DNA of 64,000 bases from Rhizophlyctis rosea (GCA_027596075.1 JADGJC010000005.1:248001-312000); one strand, 5' to 3'. Positions 1-12,345 are shown, counted from the stretch's first letter. The notes: generated by a model from the sequence alone, not told the origin. Numbers and translations are program-made.

Positions 1-1012
1 CATCCATCCTCACTTCTCGCCTCTTCTAGGTCCGACATGCGGTGGACGACCACCATAGCTATGCCCCCCTTTAGCTCACTCGAGAGTTCCCCTTCCCCTT
101 TCTACATCCCCTCTGTTACACACACTCTCCCCACCCCCACCCCCCCACTTTTTTTATCCCACCACTCTGGCTCCCTACGCAACGCTTCTCACTTTGGGAC
201 GTGACGGAAGCAAGCAGAGATTTGACTGCATTTGAACGGGGGTCCTGCCTCTGCGGAAACCGTCCTGGGTGATTCGGAAGTTCCCTCCAGCACCCACATA
301 CAACAGACATATGTGAGGCCCCGAATAGGGGACATGCACGCGCTCTCGTTTGTTACGTGGTTTTCTACACGTAACGGGATCCTTCCTTAAGTGGATGGGG
401 CGAAATGCCTGGGGACATGATGATGCGATATCCAACTATAAGGGGGTGGGATCCCTTTTGGGTATTGAGGAATGTCCTCGTCGAACGGAGCGTCCATGTG
501 CTGGGGTAAGGGTCGTGTGTGCTCGAGGCTCGGGTAAACCAATACCAAGCACAAAGATAAGTAGATGGGACCGTTCGTTGATTGTGCGTTTTCAGATACT
601 GACATTTCCTCGTATGAGCCCTTCCCAGCAATCCACTTACCTACTTCGAAACATCCCGAAACAAGACCAAACCAAGAGTTCACTGTACGCCACTCTGCCG
701 GGTTCGAGTCCCGGGTGAACTAATTCGCGATTCTACGGGGTCATGTATAGATTAGCAACCTTTTACAATGTAAATCATTCATTTTCATATGCGAAATATC
801 AATTGATCTCGAGCGCTGCCAGTAAACTTTTGTTGTGAAAGAACCAAGAGGAAGAGATAAGACGATGTTACAAGAGAGTTTGTACAGCGAAGTAGGGTTA
901 TCTACATATAAGAATAAAAACCTTCGAAAAAAGAATATACGAGGTCACACGCCCGCAGACTATATACAAAATTCCTCCCCACAACTATATATCCCTTCCA
1001 CAGACCCCACAC
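1..1012. other. Intergenic DNA with a tRNA-like minihelix
   Basis: I see no supportable gene here. The open frames overlap each other on both strands, have no family signature and often lack an ATG. The only structured element is a tRNA-like acceptor plus T-arm hairpin at 677-722, listed separately. Confidence 0.6.
677..722 (+). other. tRNA-like acceptor/T-arm minihelix (tRNA remnant)
   Basis: Seen: a 7-base 5' strand AGTTCAC (677-683) is fully complementary to GTGAACT (715-721), which follows directly after a canonical T arm, stem CCGGG/CCCGG around loop TTCGAGT (698-714). A discriminator-like A follows at 722. The box GGTTCGAGTCC fits the eukaryotic Pol III B-box consensus. Only 14 bases lie between the 5' acceptor strand and the T arm, so the D arm and anticodon arm are missing. 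Inference: a tRNA gene with an internal deletion, or the tail of a tRNA-derived retroelement. It cannot be a decoding tRNA. Confidence 0.55.
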
Positions 1013-2623
1013 CTAAGAAACAACCCTATAAACCCCACATACAACACCCAAACTCTCCACACCGCCCACACCCAACTCGACTTCCCGTACATTCTCATCT
1101 TCACACCTATACCACGTCGGGCCGTTCGAGACGCGGGTGTAGGCTATGAATTTGGGGGCTTTTGAGGGTTGGGAGGGTGTGGGTGTTGGTGGGGGGAGGT
1201 GGGTGATGAATCCGTGGAGGGTGTAGAATGTTTTTGGGGGTTTGGAAGACGGTGAGCAGGAAGGTGAAGGGGAGGGGGTGTGGGAGAGGAGGGAGGAGAG
1301 GTCTAGTTCTAGGGGGAGGTGGATTGTGGGGAAGGTTTTTGCGGGTTGGTGGTGGGAGGAGGGGAGGATAGGGATGGGAGTGTTGTTTATTGTTGGTGGT
1401 TGTGTGAAAGGCGTGGGAAGTTCATCACGACGGAACATGACAAGCAGGGTGTTTGGGAGTTTCGTGAACCGGTACTCTCGTGATTTTTCGCACGACGTGA
1501 CGGAAGGGAAGACGTCGAATGCTGATGGGTGGCCTAGTTTCTGCATTAGGAGTTGCACCAGCGTGACTTTCCGCGCGTTTGATGATGGTGGGATAGAGAG
1601 TGTTAGGGATGTCGGTGGTGTGAGGAGTGGTGGTGGGGATGAAGTTGGTGTAGGTGTTGATGTTGGTGATGATGACGAGGATGAAGAGTGGACGTCGTAG
1701 AATGGGTCGTCGCGTTCTTCTAGGTCGGAGTCTGATGCGGTGTCGGATAATGGATCGCTTTCGTCGTCCGAAGGAGATGGAGATGCGGGAATGGGGGATG
1801 GTGATTGCGACGATGATGTCGATGATGATCCAGCGCCTTCCCAATCTACGTCTACGGCGCTGTCTGTTTCGGTGGGTGATTGTTTTGGTGTTACGTCTAC
1901 TAGTTCGAATTCGAATCTTCTTCCGAAACGTGTGCGGGGGAGGATGTCGTTGAGGACTGGTGCGATGGCGTGTGTGTAGTCCCGTCTTAGTAGATCTTCC
2001 AACATGCCTGGCACATCTGAATGACACTCTACATCGCAATCATTACTATCCTCCTCAATCACATCCACCCCTGCCTCACTCCAAAGTCCGTCCCCAATTC
2101 CAAACCCATTATCCCCCACCTTCCCAATGCCAAACCCACCACCGCCTACCGCCCTCCCACCTCCAACCCTCCTCCTCCTCACGCCACTAACACTACTCCC
2201 CATCCGACACCCCCTCATCCACCACTCAACGTCGACACCCTCCTCCTTCGCCACCTCCCCAACCTCGGCCTCACACCTCAACCCCCTCACAACCCTCACA
2301 AACCTCTCCACCCTCTCATCCCCACTCGCAACCGGCAACTCCTCATCCAACCCGGGCAACCCACCAAACACCTGCAAAAACGCATTAACAGCAGATCTTA
2401 GCGACGCTTCGGGGGCTGTTGTTTGGGGATTGGGGAGGCCGAAGGGGTGGCGGTCTGGGAAGGCGGATGAGAGGCAGATTGGGAAGGGGGAGCGGTAGGA
2501 GGGTGTGGTGGTGGAGGATGGGGAGAGGTCTTCTTCTTCTGCGTCGTAGATGAATACTTTTGGGGGTGCGAAGCGGACGCGGGGACGAGGTTGGCGGGTT
2601 ACGACGTTGCGGTTTAGACCCAT
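1013..2623 (-). CDS. PAN2-like UCH-fold protein, predicted inactive deubiquitinase
   Basis: A single-exon 536-residue protein opening with an ATG at 2621-2623. The layout follows a ubiquitin-specific protease/PAN2 UCH domain. Near residue 75 SAVNAFLQVFGGLPGL sits where active enzymes have the Cys box (CYxNSxLQ-like), but the catalytic Cys position reads Ser. A middle segment MLEDLLRRDYTHAIAP with FGRRFEFEL resembles the FLLxxL...FG section. A later segment has one Cys and KLPNTLLVMFRRDE, the LPxxLxxxxxR strand. The C-terminus has FYTLHGFITHL, KFIAYTRV and TWYRCEDENVREV; the usual GHYxxY His is absent (KFIAY). Loss of both catalytic residues is what PAN2 of the PAN2-PAN3 deadenylase shows. PAN2's WD40 and exonuclease parts are absent, so this is a stand-alone module. 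A Ser/Pro/Thr- and Asp-rich linker separates the two halves. Function unknown; the fold assignment is from motif reading only. Confidence 0.6.
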   Translation of the reverse strand: MGLNRNVVTRQPRPRVRFAPPKVFIYDAEEEDLSPSSTTTPSYRSPFPICLSSAFPDRHPFGLPNPQTTAPEASLRSAVNAFLQVFGGLPGLDEELPVASGDERVERFVRVVRGLRCEAEVGEVAKEEGVDVEWWMRGCRMGSSVSGVRRRRVGGGRAVGGGGFGIGKVGDNGFGIGDGLWSEAGVDVIEEDSNDCDVECHSDVPGMLEDLLRRDYTHAIAPVLNDILPRTRFGRRFEFELVDVTPKQSPTETDSAVDVDWEGAGSSSTSSSQSPSPIPASPSPSDDESDPLSDTASDSDLEERDDPFYDVHSSSSSSSPTSTPTPTSSPPPLLTPPTSLTLSIPPSSNARKVTLVQLLMQKLGHPSAFDVFPSVTSCEKSREYRFTKLPNTLLVMFRRDELPTPFTQPPTINNTPIPILPSSHHQPAKTFPTIHLPLELDLSSLLSHTPSPSPSCSPSSKPPKTFYTLHGFITHLPPPTPTPSQPSKAPKFIAYTRVSNGPTWYRCEDENVREVELGVGGVESLGVVCGVYRVVS

Positions 2624-5600
2624 ACTTGGCTACGGGCCTTGATTGGTTGTAGAGTAGTTAATTGGTAATGTGCAGGACACGCAGCGCCGAGGGGAAGGGT
2701 GTGAGATTGCTGCCAAAAATATGTGTGTGAGGAATGAGTGTCCGTCCGGGATGAGTGATGATGGGGTCAGTGGATTGGATGCGCGTGTGTTTTAGGTTTG
2801 CTATATATTGGCAGATGTGACCCAATCACAGGGTGGGGTCAGATCCAAATGAATTAGATGGTGCCCCCAGATTTCCCACGGATACTGTCAACCGATGTGA
2901 ATGCGGACAAATAGGAGAGGAGGTTATGGTGAGAACGCAAAAAATAGCGGGAAGGGAGAATGTTTGTTTGTATTGAGCTTTTCCTCACTACTCTCCAAAA
3001 GCTACGAGAATTGTTGGTGAGACAGTTTCGCACTGTAAACAATTATGAATGATATGAGGCGAGCCCAATGAATTATGGGACGTGCTAGATATCGACGATT
3101 ATGGTGTCCGTTCGTTTGGCATTCTCTGCCGATAATATAAAGACTGTAACGAAAGTGCCGAAAAGACTTTGTCAAAGCGAGACGCGTGAGAAAGGGGGCA
3201 AATGATATAAGAACATGGGGACCCCTCAGCTCAAACTGTTTGACGGTGGAAGTCGGAGGAAGGGTGTTCTGGTGTTTCACAGGTCCCACAACCACCAACA
3301 TGAATATGACGGCAGTGCAATTTCACAAGTTACCAAATGTGAAATTTGTGGGCCCAGTTGAGACTTGGCAGTCCAGGCTCGGAAATGAAAGGAGGGGCCA
3401 ACTCTTGTATCCCGTTGTCCGACACATATAAACACAAAGCAGTGGTGGCGCTGTGGGTGCCATTGCGATTGCTGTCCAAACGGGCAAGTGCATTGCCAGG
3501 GGTGGTGGACTGAAACGCGTTCGTGGCCGACCGTGGGAAGAACGTGGCTGATGGAAATCACACCTGTTTCTGCTCAACTTCGACCTAGTTTCTAATGGCA
3601 GTCAAACGACCCACCTCCTCCTTCGATCGCTGCATGGTGGCTTGCCACCCCCTTCAATTTTCAGGCCGCAAACCGCGACCAAGCCATCCGGGTTTTGTAC
3701 CACTACAGCAAACTGGGGGCGTGCAACAGAACCCCGTCAATTGGGATGCTGCATTGCTGTGCACCCATAATAATAAGTCAGTGGCTGTGGTTTTGCGGAA
3801 CGGTGGCCCGGTTACGTGGACCCAGAAATAAGCTATTGCCAAATGGGAACAGATGCACCGGAATGGCTTGGAAACATGGCTTGCACTCACTCACTGACGC
3901 GAGGGTTCAAAGAGAAAAAATAAGTGTTCCCGGTCTTCCCGCCCCCAAGCCATGCAATCTGGCAAAGTTGCATTGCTCCAGGGCGAGACAAGCTTTTCTT
4001 CATTCTCAGGGAACCATGGAATCGCTTGGTACGATTGACATTGCCCCATAGCATCCTTCGCATCGCAATCATCCGTTACAGTTTTAGTTGCCCACCCGCA
4101 CGATCCATTCCCCCATGGCAAGCTGGCAACCTTCGGGTATCTACACATGCACGCTGTCGCGAACCAATAGAAAGTCAGGGTAAACAAGCTCAAGTAGTTT
4201 CCGCCACACACCCGCTCATAATAGATAAATGACCGCAAATCAAATATCCTTAGCTCATATGAATGTTTTATCAACAAGGAAGGCAAAGAAGAGGTGCGAG
4301 TAGCGAGACACCATCACCAAAGAACATACCTACCACCCTTGACCATCACCAATGCATCAATGAACGGCTCGCACGCAAACCTCTTCGCATTGTGAAACGA
4401 AAAAATTATCCGTTGGATGGACAACAAACCAGGTGGGGCCTGCAGCCGATGCAACCTCTTGCGCTCTTGCGACCGCTCCCAATTAATCACCGGACGGACA
4501 GGTCATCAACCGATTTGCACTGCTGGAAGAGAAATATCCGCATCTATTGGCGGAGTCATTGCATACTTTGTTCGAGAAAAAAACAAAGAGGTGTCATTGC
4601 ATACTTTGAGAGGAAAACAAAAACGTGCAGGATCATGCGGATCCATTCGTGGGAATGTCCTCGGTGTGCTTGGGTTATGTGAACCACCTGCCACGTTATG
4701 CCTGGAAGCGCCGGAAATGCTTTCCCTCGCATACGATTGCCCACATCTCCCTTGCCGGCGTTCGACCAGAGACGCTTGCACCCTCCGCCACATCTGCAAA
4801 GATCCTCAACCACCCAACAGTCGAAGACGTAACGCCGAAGCTGTACTTTGGTCCGCTGATTGATGGATCATGCACCACCGACATTCCTCCTTCCCCCCCG
4901 TATGTATTCATCAGAATTGTCAGACAGGTCTGTCCTCGTATCATCAAATGGCGCGCCCACATCCGGAGTCTTTTGTCCCAACCGCTTGCTACTCATACCC
5001 ATCTCCGACATCCGGGGCGAAATGCGCTTTTTGCTGACTGTACGACCGCTTGACCTGAACGAGGTGATGCTGCCTTTGTTGTTTCGTGCGTCCATTTGTT
5101 GTTGAAACTAGTATTGGCCGCGTTGAGCATGGCTGTTGCTGGATGCTTCGGACCGCTCAGATGCCTATTTCACACCAGGTGCGAGGATATGGATACCAGT
5201 TTCCTATTATCTATGCAATGGTGCCTCATCCCCGCGTTGGGCAACCTGAACTCATATTCTACAGATGAAGACTTCCAAACCAATGACTCGTTCTACCTGT
5301 CAGTTGCCCCACGCAAGATCGCAATACGTCAGTCATCAGGCTGGGGCAATCAAAGAATCCGCCCCCCATGTGGGGGGCACGTACTCGGACAATCTCACGC
5401 GAAAAGACCACCGGAGAGAGTGTTCAGATCGAGTCATCAATGTCACTTTCCATGACTATAAATCCGAAATGCTGCTGGTGCGTATCAGGGTCAACACGGC
5501 ACGTCCTGCGCGAAGTGATATAATCTAACGGTTCGAAGAGACCGCGATCTCGATATGGAGCATTCGTTGAATAATAGTAGTGATGGGTGTGCAGAAGACA

Positions 5601-7279
5601 GGGGTGAAGAATGACGAACATGTCGACCGACACATTGGAGCGCACCGCCCCTGTGTTGCATCCATGGATCACCGACTTCCGAGTCTCTTTTGAAGTTTCG
5701 ACACATACCATTAGCGACCATCGAATGCCAATTGTGCAAACTCATGAAAGTACGTTACTTGATACCACCATTGCAATCTAAACCCCTGGAACACTGGCAT
5801 GGGAGCTATGGTCCACATGACCCTGCACATCGCTATGCGACCAAGTCAGTTCATGTCCCATTTTCCTTGATATTAAGTATGATACGTATCTTGTAAGTCC
5901 TTGCACTTGTACGCGATGTTCCTGGTGCTGGGAGGAAACAAATACGACGTGGACCGACCGATGCATCTTCACGAGGAAGAACTCGGACTTGATCATCATG
6001 GACCACTCTATCTCAACCAAACACTGGGGGCTTGGACAACTTATCCCACCTTCTCCATAGGGTTGTAAAGCGGCGACCAAAACTGGTTCCGTGCGTCCTC
6101 GCCGCCTCACCACGTCCATCCAATCATCTTGGTCCCCGTTCGAAATACGTAACTCGCACTCATCCAATTCCTCAACGACCCCACACTACAAAACGCCGCT
6201 AAGAGAAATCCCCTTACATTGTCAAAAATGCAGCTCGCAATCCCGTTTCTTACATGCAGCCCAACCCAAACAATGACGTCCACAACGAATATTATACGAC
6301 CCTTGAGAAAGGTGCAACTTCAACTGGCTTCTGACCAAAATTTTTCGCGCCAAAACGATAAGTATGATACTTCCATGCAACCACTCCTCTCCTCCACTAC
6401 ACATTGGAAAAGCCGTTCTGAACCGAAGGTCTACCTTTGAGTCATTTCTGAACGAAGCGTTAGTTTGAGCTTTCACTTCACTCTATGTTCATCCTATTCG
6501 CTAAACGCGTCACGTTAGTCACGTCTCAGATCACTGAGTAATTGCCTAGCAAACGAAGGGAACCACTGAACCGACAGTCCGCCAAGCAGTTCACCACACC
6601 AACTCGCCGGACAACTCGCCGGACGCCTCGCCAACCAAACTCGCCAACCAACGTGCCAACCGTGACCTGCACCCATTCATTGAAGGCCCCCTCGTCACCC
6701 CAATTGGCCTGCTTCTTTCCCCATCTTGCCACTCATCTAATATGCTCTCAATACCACAATATATCTGTATATGTCTCGCCATATATCTATACGATTGTTG
6801 TCGGCTGTTGTCGTTACTTGTTGTCGTTTGCCTTTCTTTGAGAGCTTTGAGCTCCGATTCCTCCCCCGTGCGCTGTTTCTACTGGAGTGATGCCTGGTTC
6901 ATCTACATATATCGAATTTTTTGACTGGTCGTGTATCTGACAAAGGCTGGTTGTGAGGTTATTAGTTGAGGCATCCGCACACAAGTATCGGTTGGGGGAA
7001 ACCAATCATGAGACGGAAAGGAAGAAAACCATGCCACGACGAAATGTTTCATTAGGTAAGTACGAAAAGAATAATATCAGGATTCGCACAGAGACTAAGT
7101 GCACAACCATTTATATATTTCTATACGCATCACGCATCACTCATATATATCTATACCATACTATATATCCAGATCTATACGCATAACTTACATGCGGCTG
7201 TTGGCATCCATGTCTCGCTTTGGTACCCACACACCGGCAGCTGACCAGTGCCTATAAATGGTGAGATAGGCTAGCCCAT
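2624..7279. other. Gene-poor region, no supportable gene
   Basis: About 4.7 kb without a recognisable gene. All open frames are below about 150 codons, overlap on both strands and show no coherent protein family. Local oddities are a repeated 16-mer GTCATTGCATACTTTG about 37 bases apart near 4554 and 4591, and a short CTCGCC-rich direct-repeat patch at about 6600-6660. TATA-rich stretches occur at about 7110-7180. A remnant or a non-coding transcript cannot be excluded. Confidence 0.5.
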
Positions 7280-9354
7280 CTAAAAGGCGGAAGCTTGGCG
7301 GGCAAAGATCATAAAGTCACCCATGGTAAAGTCACCGGCGGTCTTGCTGGGGAGGTAAGGAGGAAGTCTTCCGTTGGGGTTGTTGCTCGCGACTTGGCCG
7401 ACGGAGGATAGGAAGCATTGGTCTGATTGGATCGGGGAAAAAGTTGGTTGAACACCTGCTTCCCGGGGACTGATTGTCCAAAAAAAAAAAAGAAAAAGAA
7501 AAAGAAACACTTACTATCATTAATCATCAACCCCAAAATAACCTCCCCAACAATCCGGCCACAAACTTCTCCCAACATATTCCCATCCTTCTGGACTTCG
7601 GCTTCACGTAAGCAGTAGTAGAACAGCGGGGTGGAGTTTTCGTATCGTTGGGTTTGGGCCTCGCCGATGAGTTGGACGAGTTTTTCGCGTTTGTTGCTGA
7701 AACCGGCGGCGCGGACGAAGGTGTTGGTGGTGTTGAAGATTGTGGATGCGGGGAGGGGGGTGAGACCCATTGCGCGGGCGATGTCTTGGCCGGATGCGAG
7801 GCCTGGGGTTTGATGAGGTGAGAGGGAGTTTTGGATTAGATTGGGAATGGGCGAAAGGACGAGGGATAACCGATGGGGTGGAAACCTACCGACGTTGACA
7901 TGCCTCATCAAGTTCCTGGCGGGCAAGGACCGAGTGGCATCATTGGCACGGGGCTGACCCGGCAAATCCTTGTTGAAACCAGGCAAGTTGTGCAAAGTGT
8001 TGGCAATATCGGTATCGATCTTGCGGTTAGCTTGTGGGAAACCAGAGGTGATGCCTTCAAAGAAGAAGGACCAGTCGATCCATGGGGGAGGGGTGGGAGG
8101 ACTGTTGTCGCCGGGAGCTTGGTAAGCTCCACCACGAAGGTCAGTAGCTCCGATTGTGCCGTCGAATGTTGAATCGAAAGTGGGGAAGACAAAGTGCCTG
8201 TTGTTCACGGCGTATCCTTGGCGGACTTGGGAGTGACCGACTGGAAGTGGAAAGGCGAAATATGATGAGCACCTACAAATGAAACCACCGCCCAAAATCA
8301 CGGAAAAGTGCGAAACTCACATCGGTAAGCAGCAACAGAGAACTCCCACGGCATCAAGAACAACTTGGTACCATTGTTCCCCGTGACAGGCTTGAAGAAC
8401 TTGACGCCGCTGCCACTGATGATATCGTCAACGACATCTTGACCAATCAATAATCTCAAGTGTTCCTTGACGACGACCCAGTGGTAGTGGTCAAGTAGAG
8501 CCTGACGAGCGCGTTGGTAGAGGACCGTCACATCAGTCGGAGCGAGTCCAAGGTTGCCGTTGGCGATCCAGTCTGTAGCATGGTTATGGAAGTTCATGAA
8601 CGCAACCGTCATCTGCATGATGATCTTGTTCTCATCATTCCGGCGTTCAGGCACGTTAGCATTCCCCTTCGAATCACGGGGCAAATCGTAGCGGTCAACA
8701 TCAGCTCCCCCAGCAACGGTTGGGGTCAAGCCGGTGACGTCGTATTTACGAATGTTGAACTTCCAACGGCCGTTTGAATCCCTGCGCCACATGCCCGAAG
8801 TGACGAATTGAGGGTCGGGTTGGGTCTTGCCGTTGAGACCGTAGATGCTGTCGAGGTCGAGGAAGGGGTTGCGGGAGTTGTTTTGGAGGGGGGCGATGCT
8901 TGGGGGCATGAGACGCGAGTTGTTGTCGAAGGTCATGTCGTGGTCGATGAATTGGCCCAAGTAGGTGTGCTGTTGAAATCGAAGGCAAGTGAGAAACGCA
9001 CATACATACACACACATATACACGCAAACTCACCCCTGCACTAATCAACGGATTCTGCTGCTCCCCGCCATCATTAGGATCATCAAAAGTCATGAGAGCC
9101 GCAATGGATCGCATGAAAAAGCGTGCAGTGCTAACATTGTTGAATGTGTCGAAGCTGTCCAACTGCGGGAACATGGTCTGGAACGTGTTGTCCTTAAGGG
9201 GGATCTGGACAACAGTGGCGGGATCGAAGACGGTGCCGACAGAGGTGCTGGAGTTGCCCCCGGCAAAGTCGGGACCGCTTGGTACTGCTTGGCCGTTGAC
9301 GCCATTGGCGAAGGCCGCGGCCAGGAGGAGGGAGAGGGCAGATTTCATGTACAT
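7280..9354 (-). CDS. Secreted animal-type heme peroxidase
   Basis: Five exons fit in phase: 9354-9034, 8969-8321, 8240-7890, 7802-7515 and 7455-7280, about 594 residues. The N-terminus MYMKSALSLLLAAAFANG is a signal peptide, so the protein is likely secreted. It could also start at the second ATG, two codons in. The distal heme site is GQFIDHDMT (around residue 112), where Gln, His and Asp match the peroxidase-cyclooxygenase superfamily. FGHSQVR, formed across the exon 2/3 junction, holds the proximal heme His. The region DLPRDSKGN, followed by RRNDENKIIM and FMNFHNHA, follows the bacterial/fungal subgroup of the family, where FHN replaces the REHN of myeloperoxidase and removes its catalytic Arg. 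Expected role: haem-dependent oxidation by H2O2; substrate unknown. A poly-A/GA tract lies in the last intron. Confidence 0.85.
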
Positions 9355-11347
9355 TCTGAGGCAGCTGAAATGTACGAGAGGGTTGAGATGGGTCGTTGGG
9401 GGTGCGAAATGTCTTCATTTTATAACAGTTTTGGTTGCAATGTTTTTGTGGCGAGCCCCCATTTTTTTTTCATTCTGTTGTTTTTTTGAAATGTTTGAGG
9501 CGAGTTCATTGTGATCTGTAGTTCTCTGGCCTCCTTTGCCACAGCATCCCAAGATGAGGAGGGGGGAGGGTAGGTCTGTTGTCTTCTGGCCTCATCTGCC
9601 ACCGCAACCCCAGATGGGGGAAGAGGGAAGGGGGAAAGGGCTCCTGTCCTTCTGAGTGCTTGCGTTCAGACATTCGACCCAAAAAGGCCTTGAAGGGCTC
9701 AGTAAAACTTCGCGGCCCACTTCCTACGTACAGGCGGGCCTATGGGGACCTGGGGACCCCAGGCCGAAGTCTGAACACGCCCGATGATTGATATATCTGA
9801 ACACTGATCAGTGTTCTACGTTGAGGCTTGACTTCGTAGAAGGGCAGGAAGCCACAAGCGGCAGGCCAGCAAAGCCCATTCCGAATGATCCACTATCCGC
9901 CACCAAATAGTGCTCTTCACTCATTCACTGACAGAGATTTTTTTCTCTTGAGTTACGTTCGGCTATTGCCCACCCACGCCCATCTCTAAAAGCACTAAAG
10001 AAGGTGAAAGGAGTATCGGCAGTCGCGTCGGGATGCCGGAGAGCTCCGACTCGGGGTCAGACCCCACAAACTCGCCCGTCATCGCCTGGCTTCGCCGAGC
10101 TTCGCCTTCCCACGTTTTTATCAAACCGTGGGTTTGCTCGCACAAGGCGTGCTCGTGGCTTTCCTGGGGCGCTCCGTCCATCCCTTCGTCCATCGTACCG
10201 TTCAGCGTAACATCACCTCAAGATGATGACTCTTGACCGTTTTGAGGGAGGATAGCATTTTGTCAGCAAGCTCATCCAGAATGACAACTTTTTGGGGTGG
10301 ACGGTTCAGCATGAAGGATCATGTCAGGCAAGGATGCGGAATCGGAACCAGGATGTTTGTAAGGATGAGCGAATCCAAGTGCATCCTGCGCCGACTGGAC
10401 CATTTTGGTATCCGCCGCACCCAGCTCAGACGACACTTTCTTCGCTGACAGGGGCGGCAATGGCAAATGGCAAGCACGCGCAGCATTTCCGCAATAGTAG
10501 AATCGGGTGATGATTGATTGTTAACTGCTTTCTTATTCGTGTACTGCAACATGAAGGATTGGGGATAGACGAAGTCGAATTCGTCTCCAAGTCCCCATCT
10601 GCAGACTAAACTTCAATAAGGAGGCTGGTCTGACCCCGCCTTGGAACCGAAGCACTTACATTAGTAGAGTCTTCCCGTTATGTGACTCGTCCCGGTATCT
10701 GTTACTGATCTGCTACCCGGGGCCCTTACGGCCCATTCCTATTAACAAAAAGTCGGGGACATTTGCATGCTGGTCGTTGACTTTGATTGTTGGGGCTGTC
10801 AGGGTCCATACTGCAGCGTTGGGATCAGCAGTTTGGAATAGCGTTGGAGTAATGGTTTTGAAAAATGTATGCAATGGCTGGGTAGACTGTACGGGTTTAG
10901 TGATGCTATCACACAAAACTATGTGTCAACATTGTGAACTTTGCAGTGTTCGCACAGGCAAAAGCTCTACCTCTTGCTGAGATAATCCAGTTTAGTCTTT
11001 TCGTTTTTGCACGTGAGGAAGTAAGCACGTGGGGGCTTAGACTTGAGGCAAAATGACGTAAGAAGGGTCTTTTTATCGGAGGTGTCCGTCACAAATCAGA
11101 ATGAGAACGAAGAACATGTGGTTCTATGAGGGAATGTTCGCTGTATTGCATCGGCATTCCCTGTTTCTATTTATCTCGATTTTTTGCAGGGGTACCCTGG
11201 ATAGTGAGAAACTCTCATATAATAAAACAAATATTGTCTCAACGGCGCCTCCACTGTCGGCGAAGAATAAGGAAAACCTCATTGTGCACATTACGCTTCT
11301 TTTGACTCTGTCTGCGCGACGTTTCCACCGATCTTCATCAGGCACCC
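9355..11347. other. Intergenic region with a perfect palindrome
   Basis: No supportable gene in about 2 kb. It contains the 5' flank of the heme peroxidase gene and an 18-base perfect palindrome at 9799-9816, listed separately. GC-rich short open frames at 9960-10240 have no recognisable product. Confidence 0.55.
9799..9816. promoter_or_regulatory. 18-base perfect palindrome GAACACTGATCAGTGTTC
   Basis: The sequence equals its own reverse complement over all 18 bases. It lies about 445 bases upstream of the start codon of the minus-strand heme peroxidase gene. Its 12-base core CACTGATCAGTG recurs exactly at 26903-26914 upstream of RPN7. A dimeric transcription-factor site is possible, but nothing else supports it. 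Confidence 0.3.
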
Positions 11348-12345
11348 ATGTCCTCTCCATCTCTAGCGCCAGCCGATTCATCGCACACATTGGAGTTTGC
11401 CAACAACGATTATGGCGAAGTGCGCATGCATGTAGTTGGGGAGGATCGAGAAGGCAGAAGACCGAGACCTGCGACGGATCCTCTTATCCGGCAGGATGAT
11501 ATTTTGGCGGAAGGTTTGTTGACGGCCCATTGAATGGAATGCAATCTACACGTTGCCAAATCTTCTCGCTCATTAACGTTTCATCACTCCCATCCACAGA
11601 ACAGAAACGCCTCCGCCACCCACCACACCCACATCCCCATCTAACCCAAAACCGCCTCTGGACCTGGTGTGCAGCCCGTCCCCGCCTCTGGCTAACAGCC
11701 CACTACCTCTTCGTCCTCTTCAACGCCACAATAGTCCTCATAGTCTGCGTCCCCCTCTCCCTCTCCTCCGCACCCCCACCACCCTTTTACAGCTCGAAAT
11801 TTCCCGTCCACTTCGCGCTTGGCGTGAGCGTGTTTACTGTCATCGTATTTATTGTCGGCTTCCTGTTAGCGGCATTCCGGAAGTGCGAGAGGGGGTTTTA
11901 TGGGCTTTTGAGAAAGGTGTTGGGATTCGGTGGACGCGTAATTTGGAGAAGACGGACGAGATTTTGGTGGTGGCATGGGATCAATGTTGTTGCGACTGTG
12001 CTTTGGGGGTTGGTTGCGGGGGCGTTTTATCCTGATGCGTTGGATTGTATGCATAGGGGTGATACCGGGGAGGGTGGGATTGTCATTCTTGAGGTAGGGG
12101 GTTCATGGTCTTTTGTTTGCAAAATAGGTTCGCTTCATCTATGACGATCTACTGACACAATCTTGTTTTTATTGGTACAGAGCTACTGTGCAGAAGTCTT
12201 CACCGTGTGGTCGTGGGCCATCTGGCAGCTTGCTGCCTTGTTGGTGAGCGATTTCTTCATCCCGCAGATGGAGTTAGAGGAGACGGATCGGGAGGCTGGG
12301 CTGAAGGCTGGGCAGAAGGTCGGATCTGATATGACTCAAGTATAA
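11348..12345 (+). CDS. Four-helix membrane protein, MARVEL-like topology
   Basis: Three exons join in phase: 11348-11513, 11600-12093 and 12181-12345, giving 274 residues. The N-terminal ~75 residues are hydrophilic. Four hydrophobic segments follow: near 83-105 (FVLFNATIVLIVCVPL), 117-140 (FTVIVFIVGFLLAAF), 168-187 (INVVATVLWGLVAGAF) and 210-235 (VWSWAIWQLAALLVSDFFI). A basic loop RRRTRFWWW comes before the third. The short C-terminal tail is charged. Size and topology resemble fungal MARVEL/SUR7-type plasma-membrane proteins, but no signature residues confirm a family. The coding strand changes from C-rich to G-rich within exon 2 at about 11820. Confidence 0.65.

Noticed and set aside
677..722. 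Functional tRNA gene
   Set aside because: There is no room for D and anticodon arms, and no A box or anticodon is found.
1425..2498. Several open frames on both strands over the PAN2-like gene
   Set aside because: They are shadows of the 536-codon gene and show only low-complexity translations.
4417..4863. Zinc-cluster-like ACSRCNLLRSCDR in a 148-codon frame
   Set aside because: Too few cysteines, no basic spacing typical of Zn2Cys6 and no further domain; the frame overlaps others.
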